In this document: positions 61,791 through 64,000 of the stretch, piece after piece
Layout: every line of letters starts with the position of its first letter
How positions within the stretch are numbered: the first letter of the stretch is position 1
Origin: Robertmurraya korlensis NBRC 107688
GTDB lineage: Bacteria > Bacillota > Bacilli > Bacillales > Cytobacillaceae
Direction: 5' to 3'
DNA length: 64,000 nt
Assembly (NCBI RefSeq): GCF_001591645.1
Contig: NZ_BCVH01000013.1
Span: forward strand, 43,596 to 107,595
The notes under the pieces: generated by a model
Told to the model about the DNA's origin: nothing
Seen by the model: the letters and a program-made list of their open reading frames with translations, nothing else
Databases searched by the model: none
Program-made: the position numbers and the translations under genes

Positions 61791-61953
61791 TATAAAATCT
61801 AGCTTCTATATCTAGAGTCCGTTAACCTACATTTTTCTCATCCATATGATTGTTCAATAGATTAAGGCGATAAACCCTGCATCCAAAGTAAATACTATAC
61901 TATTCTCTTCCATTTTTCAATTCGTTTTCAGTATTTTCGTAAAGTTTTTTGTA

Positions 61954-63864
61954 CTAAAAAATCACCTTCTCCACAATCATCTTTTGCAAGATTTTCATGA
62001 ATTTCTCAATTTCCATATTTACCGAACCCTTAGATCCGTATTGTCTCACACTAACCGACTGATTCTCCAGTTCACGGTCACCTACGACTAAAATATAAGG
62101 AATCTTTTTCATTTGTGCTTCTCTTATTTTATATCCAAGCTTCTCGTCACGGAGATCGACCTCCACACGAACTTCTTCCTTTTTTAGTTGTTGTTTTATA
62201 TTCTTCACATACTCTCGGTGAACCTCATTTGACACTGGTATGATCTTAACTTGAACTGGAGCAAGCCAAACAGGAAAGGCACCTCCAAAATGTTCGATTA
62301 AGATACCTAAGAAACGATCAAGGGAGCCAAATACAGCTCGGTGAATTACAACAGGTCGGACCTTTTTGTTTTGTTCATCAATATAGGAAAGATCAAACTT
62401 CTCAGGCATTTGAAAATCGAGTTGAACCGTAGCGCACTGATGACTCCTTTTTAAAGAATCCTTTATGTGGATATCGATCTTAGGCCCATAAAATGCACCG
62501 TCCCCTTCATTAACTTGAAAAGGTAGACCCAGTTGATTCAAAACATTCATTAGAGATCCTTCGGCACGATCCCATAATTCCTCTTCTCCCATATAATCTT
62601 CCGGTCTTGTCGATAGCTCGATACTATAATCAAACCCAAATACTTTATATACATAGTCAATTAGCTGCAGAGCAGAAGAAATTTCGGCTTCTATTTGCTC
62701 TGGTGTTACAAAGATATGTGCATCATCCTGGCAAAAGCTTCTTACCCGTAACAACCCATTTAGTGCACCACTAAATTCGTGCCGGTGCACTTGACCAAAC
62801 TCTGCCATACGAATCGGAAGGTCACGATAAGAACGCAGCTTATCCTTAAATATCAGCATATGTCCAGGACAATTCATGGGCTTTAAAGCAAAGCTTTGTT
62901 CGTCCACCTCAGAAAAATACATATTTTCTTTATAGTGATCCCAATGACCCGATTGCTCCCATAACCTCTGATTCATCATAAATGGAGTACGAACCTCTTT
63001 ATAGTCAAAAGAATTTTGAATCTTTCTTAAAAATGTCTCCAGTTCATTTCGAATCAATTGTCCGTTTGTTAAATAAAATGGCATTCCAGGTGCTTCTTCT
63101 GAAAACATAAACAGCTCAAGCTCACTTCCTAGCTTCCGATGATTACGCCTAGCCGCCTGCTCTAAAAAGTGGAAATATTCCTCGAGTTCTTCCTTTGAAG
63201 TAAAAGCAACTCCGTAGACACGTTGTAACATTTTATTATTGCTATCCCCTCGCCAATAAGCTCCCGATACATGAGTTAATTTAAACTCTCTTACATATCC
63301 AGTGGACGGTATATGTGGACCTCTACATAAATCATAGAACTCACCTTGGCGGTACACCGTTATTTTTTCTTCAGAAGGGATGGCCTCAAGTAATTCAAGC
63401 TTGTAAGGTTCATGTGCATAAACCTTCTTTGCTTCTTCCCTAGACCATTCTTCCCTTTTAATATCTAGATTTTCAGCAATAATTTTTTCCATCTCTTTTT
63501 CGATTTTCCCTAAATCATTGACTGTGATGCTTTCCGGTAAATCAACATCATAGTAGAATCCATTATCAATCACCGGACCGATAGATAGATGAACATTTTT
63601 ATACAAGCGTGTAATCGCTTGAGCTAACACATGCGCAGTTGAGTGTCTCATAATCCGAACACCCTCTTCAGAATTTCGATCAATTAATTCAACTCTTGCA
63701 TCCTGATGAATCTCTCGTTTAAGATCAACAATCTTTCCGTTCACTATTCCAGCGATTGATTTCTTCCGAAGACTTGGGCTTATACCCTGAGCTATTTCTT
63801 CTAAAGTTATACCTTTCTTAAACCTCTTTCCTCTTCCATCAGGAAATTGAATAATTACTTCCAT
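61954..63864 (-). CDS. thrS: Threonyl-tRNA synthetase
   Basis: 636 residues from ATG 63864 with AAAGGAGGAATTTTTA before it. A TGS domain (about 1-62), the second editing domain (about 65-225, with HSTAHVLAQA near 73-82 and the CRGPHIP near 183-189), the class II core (about 240-535, motif 2 FGQVHRHEFSGALNGLLRVRSFCQDDAHIF) with zinc-type residues, and the anticodon-binding domain (about 540-636). It charges threonine onto tRNA-Thr. Bacillus often has thrS and thrZ; the T-box leader fits either, so which one is not settled. Confidence 0.95.
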   Translation of the reverse strand: MEVIIQFPDGRGKRFKKGITLEEIAQGISPSLRKKSIAGIVNGKIVDLKREIHQDARVELIDRNSEEGVRIMRHSTAHVLAQAITRLYKNVHLSIGPVIDNGFYYDVDLPESITVNDLGKIEKEMEKIIAENLDIKREEWSREEAKKVYAHEPYKLELLEAIPSEEKITVYRQGEFYDLCRGPHIPSTGYVREFKLTHVSGAYWRGDSNNKMLQRVYGVAFTSKEELEEYFHFLEQAARRNHRKLGSELELFMFSEEAPGMPFYLTNGQLIRNELETFLRKIQNSFDYKEVRTPFMMNQRLWEQSGHWDHYKENMYFSEVDEQSFALKPMNCPGHMLIFKDKLRSYRDLPIRMAEFGQVHRHEFSGALNGLLRVRSFCQDDAHIFVTPEQIEAEISSALQLIDYVYKVFGFDYSIELSTRPEDYMGEEELWDRAEGSLMNVLNQLGLPFQVNEGDGAFYGPKIDIHIKDSLKRSHQCATVQLDFQMPEKFDLSYIDEQNKKVRPVVIHRAVFGSLDRFLGILIEHFGGAFPVWLAPVQVKIIPVSNEVHREYVKNIKQQLKKEEVRVEVDLRDEKLGYKIREAQMKKIPYILVVGDRELENQSVSVRQYGSKGSVNMEIEKFMKILQKMIVEKVIF

Positions 63865-63879
63865 TAAAAATTCCTCCTT

Positions 63880-64000
63880 TATAAAAATAAAAAACACACC
63901 TATCCCTAAAACAAGGGACGAGTGTGTTTGTCTCGTGGTTCCACCCAACTTCCCACCTTTCAAAATTAAAAGGTGGCTTCGTTTTGCTGTATCGTAGCAG
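63880..64000 (-). ncRNA. T-box riboswitch leader of thrS (5' part outside window)
   Basis: The minus strand carries GGGTGGAACCACG (63934-63946 region), the conserved T-box sequence that pairs with the uncharged tRNA end. It is preceded by a GGTGGG-type antiterminator arm and followed by ACACAC-TCGTCCCT / AGGGATAGGTGTGT, the terminator stem, and TTTTTTATTTTT. Stem I and the threonine specifier lie beyond the window edge. Low charging of tRNA-Thr would turn thrS on. Confidence 0.9.

Overview
The window is about 38% GC by eye and looks like a chromosomal segment of an endospore-forming Bacillaceae (Bacillus or a close genus). The evidence is T-box, guanidine-I and TnrA-type regulation, cre-like boxes, strong AGGAGG ribosome sites, frl and bioY-bioB loci of Bacillus type, and a possible sigma-K promoter. 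No phage, insertion sequence, CRISPR array, rRNA or tRNA gene was seen. Species cannot be given from sequence reading alone.

Layout. 1-3.3 kb: divergent nitrate/nitrite assimilation (nirB-type reductase cut by the window edge, and a nitrate transporter), each with a perfect TnrA/GlnR box. 3.4-9.4 kb: the fructosamine operon frlBONMD read leftward, facing its GntR regulator; the same 20-bp motif lies before frlB and before the regulator. 9.7-14.8 kb: a short-chain reductase, then an unusual two-gene unit (GNAT fused to about 850 residues of beta-rich sequence, plus an amidohydrolase). 14.8-16.4 kb: Nudix hydrolase and aromatic-acid-exporter-like protein. 16.5-23.3 kb: a seven-gene sugar-acid operon (IclR regulator, FAH hydrolase, zinc dehydrogenase, rhamnonate-dehydratase-like enzyme, TRAP transporter). 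23.5-27.2 kb: AEC transporter, DUF2935 protein, and an ammonium channel paired with an unknown coiled-coil protein. 27.3-33.1 kb: PRD/EIIA regulator, ascorbate-type PTS and split transketolase. 33.3-39.4 kb: small genes including a His/Gly-repeat protein, a SET-domain protein, a chemoreceptor, a cold-shock protein and a sulfite-oxidase-like protein. 39.7-40.8 kb: secreted esterase. 41.0-46.1 kb: guanidine-I riboswitch operon (ABC importer, two DUF1989 carboxyguanidine-deiminase-type proteins, PxpA/YcsF) with a further TnrA box upstream. 46.2-51.6 kb: CtaG-like and DUF2243 membrane proteins, signal peptidase, methyltransferase, bioY-bioB followed by a 52-bp tandem array. 51.7-58.7 kb: a frameshifted acetyltransferase, an RND pump and a TetR-MMPL pair. 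58.8-64 kb: two tandem-domain MpsC (DUF2294) proteins, a soluble sensor kinase, and threonyl-tRNA synthetase with a T-box leader.

A common theme is nitrogen scavenging. Nitrate, ammonium and guanidine loci all carry the palindrome TGTNA-N7-TNACA, which points to one TnrA/GlnR regulon. Carbon scavenging (fructosamines, a sugar acid, a PTS sugar) makes up most of the rest. The least explained parts are the MpsC-kinase locus with its promoter-terminator-gene leaders, the GNAT-fusion/amidohydrolase pair, the His-rich repeat protein, the 143-145 bp hairpin repeats and the 52-bp array.
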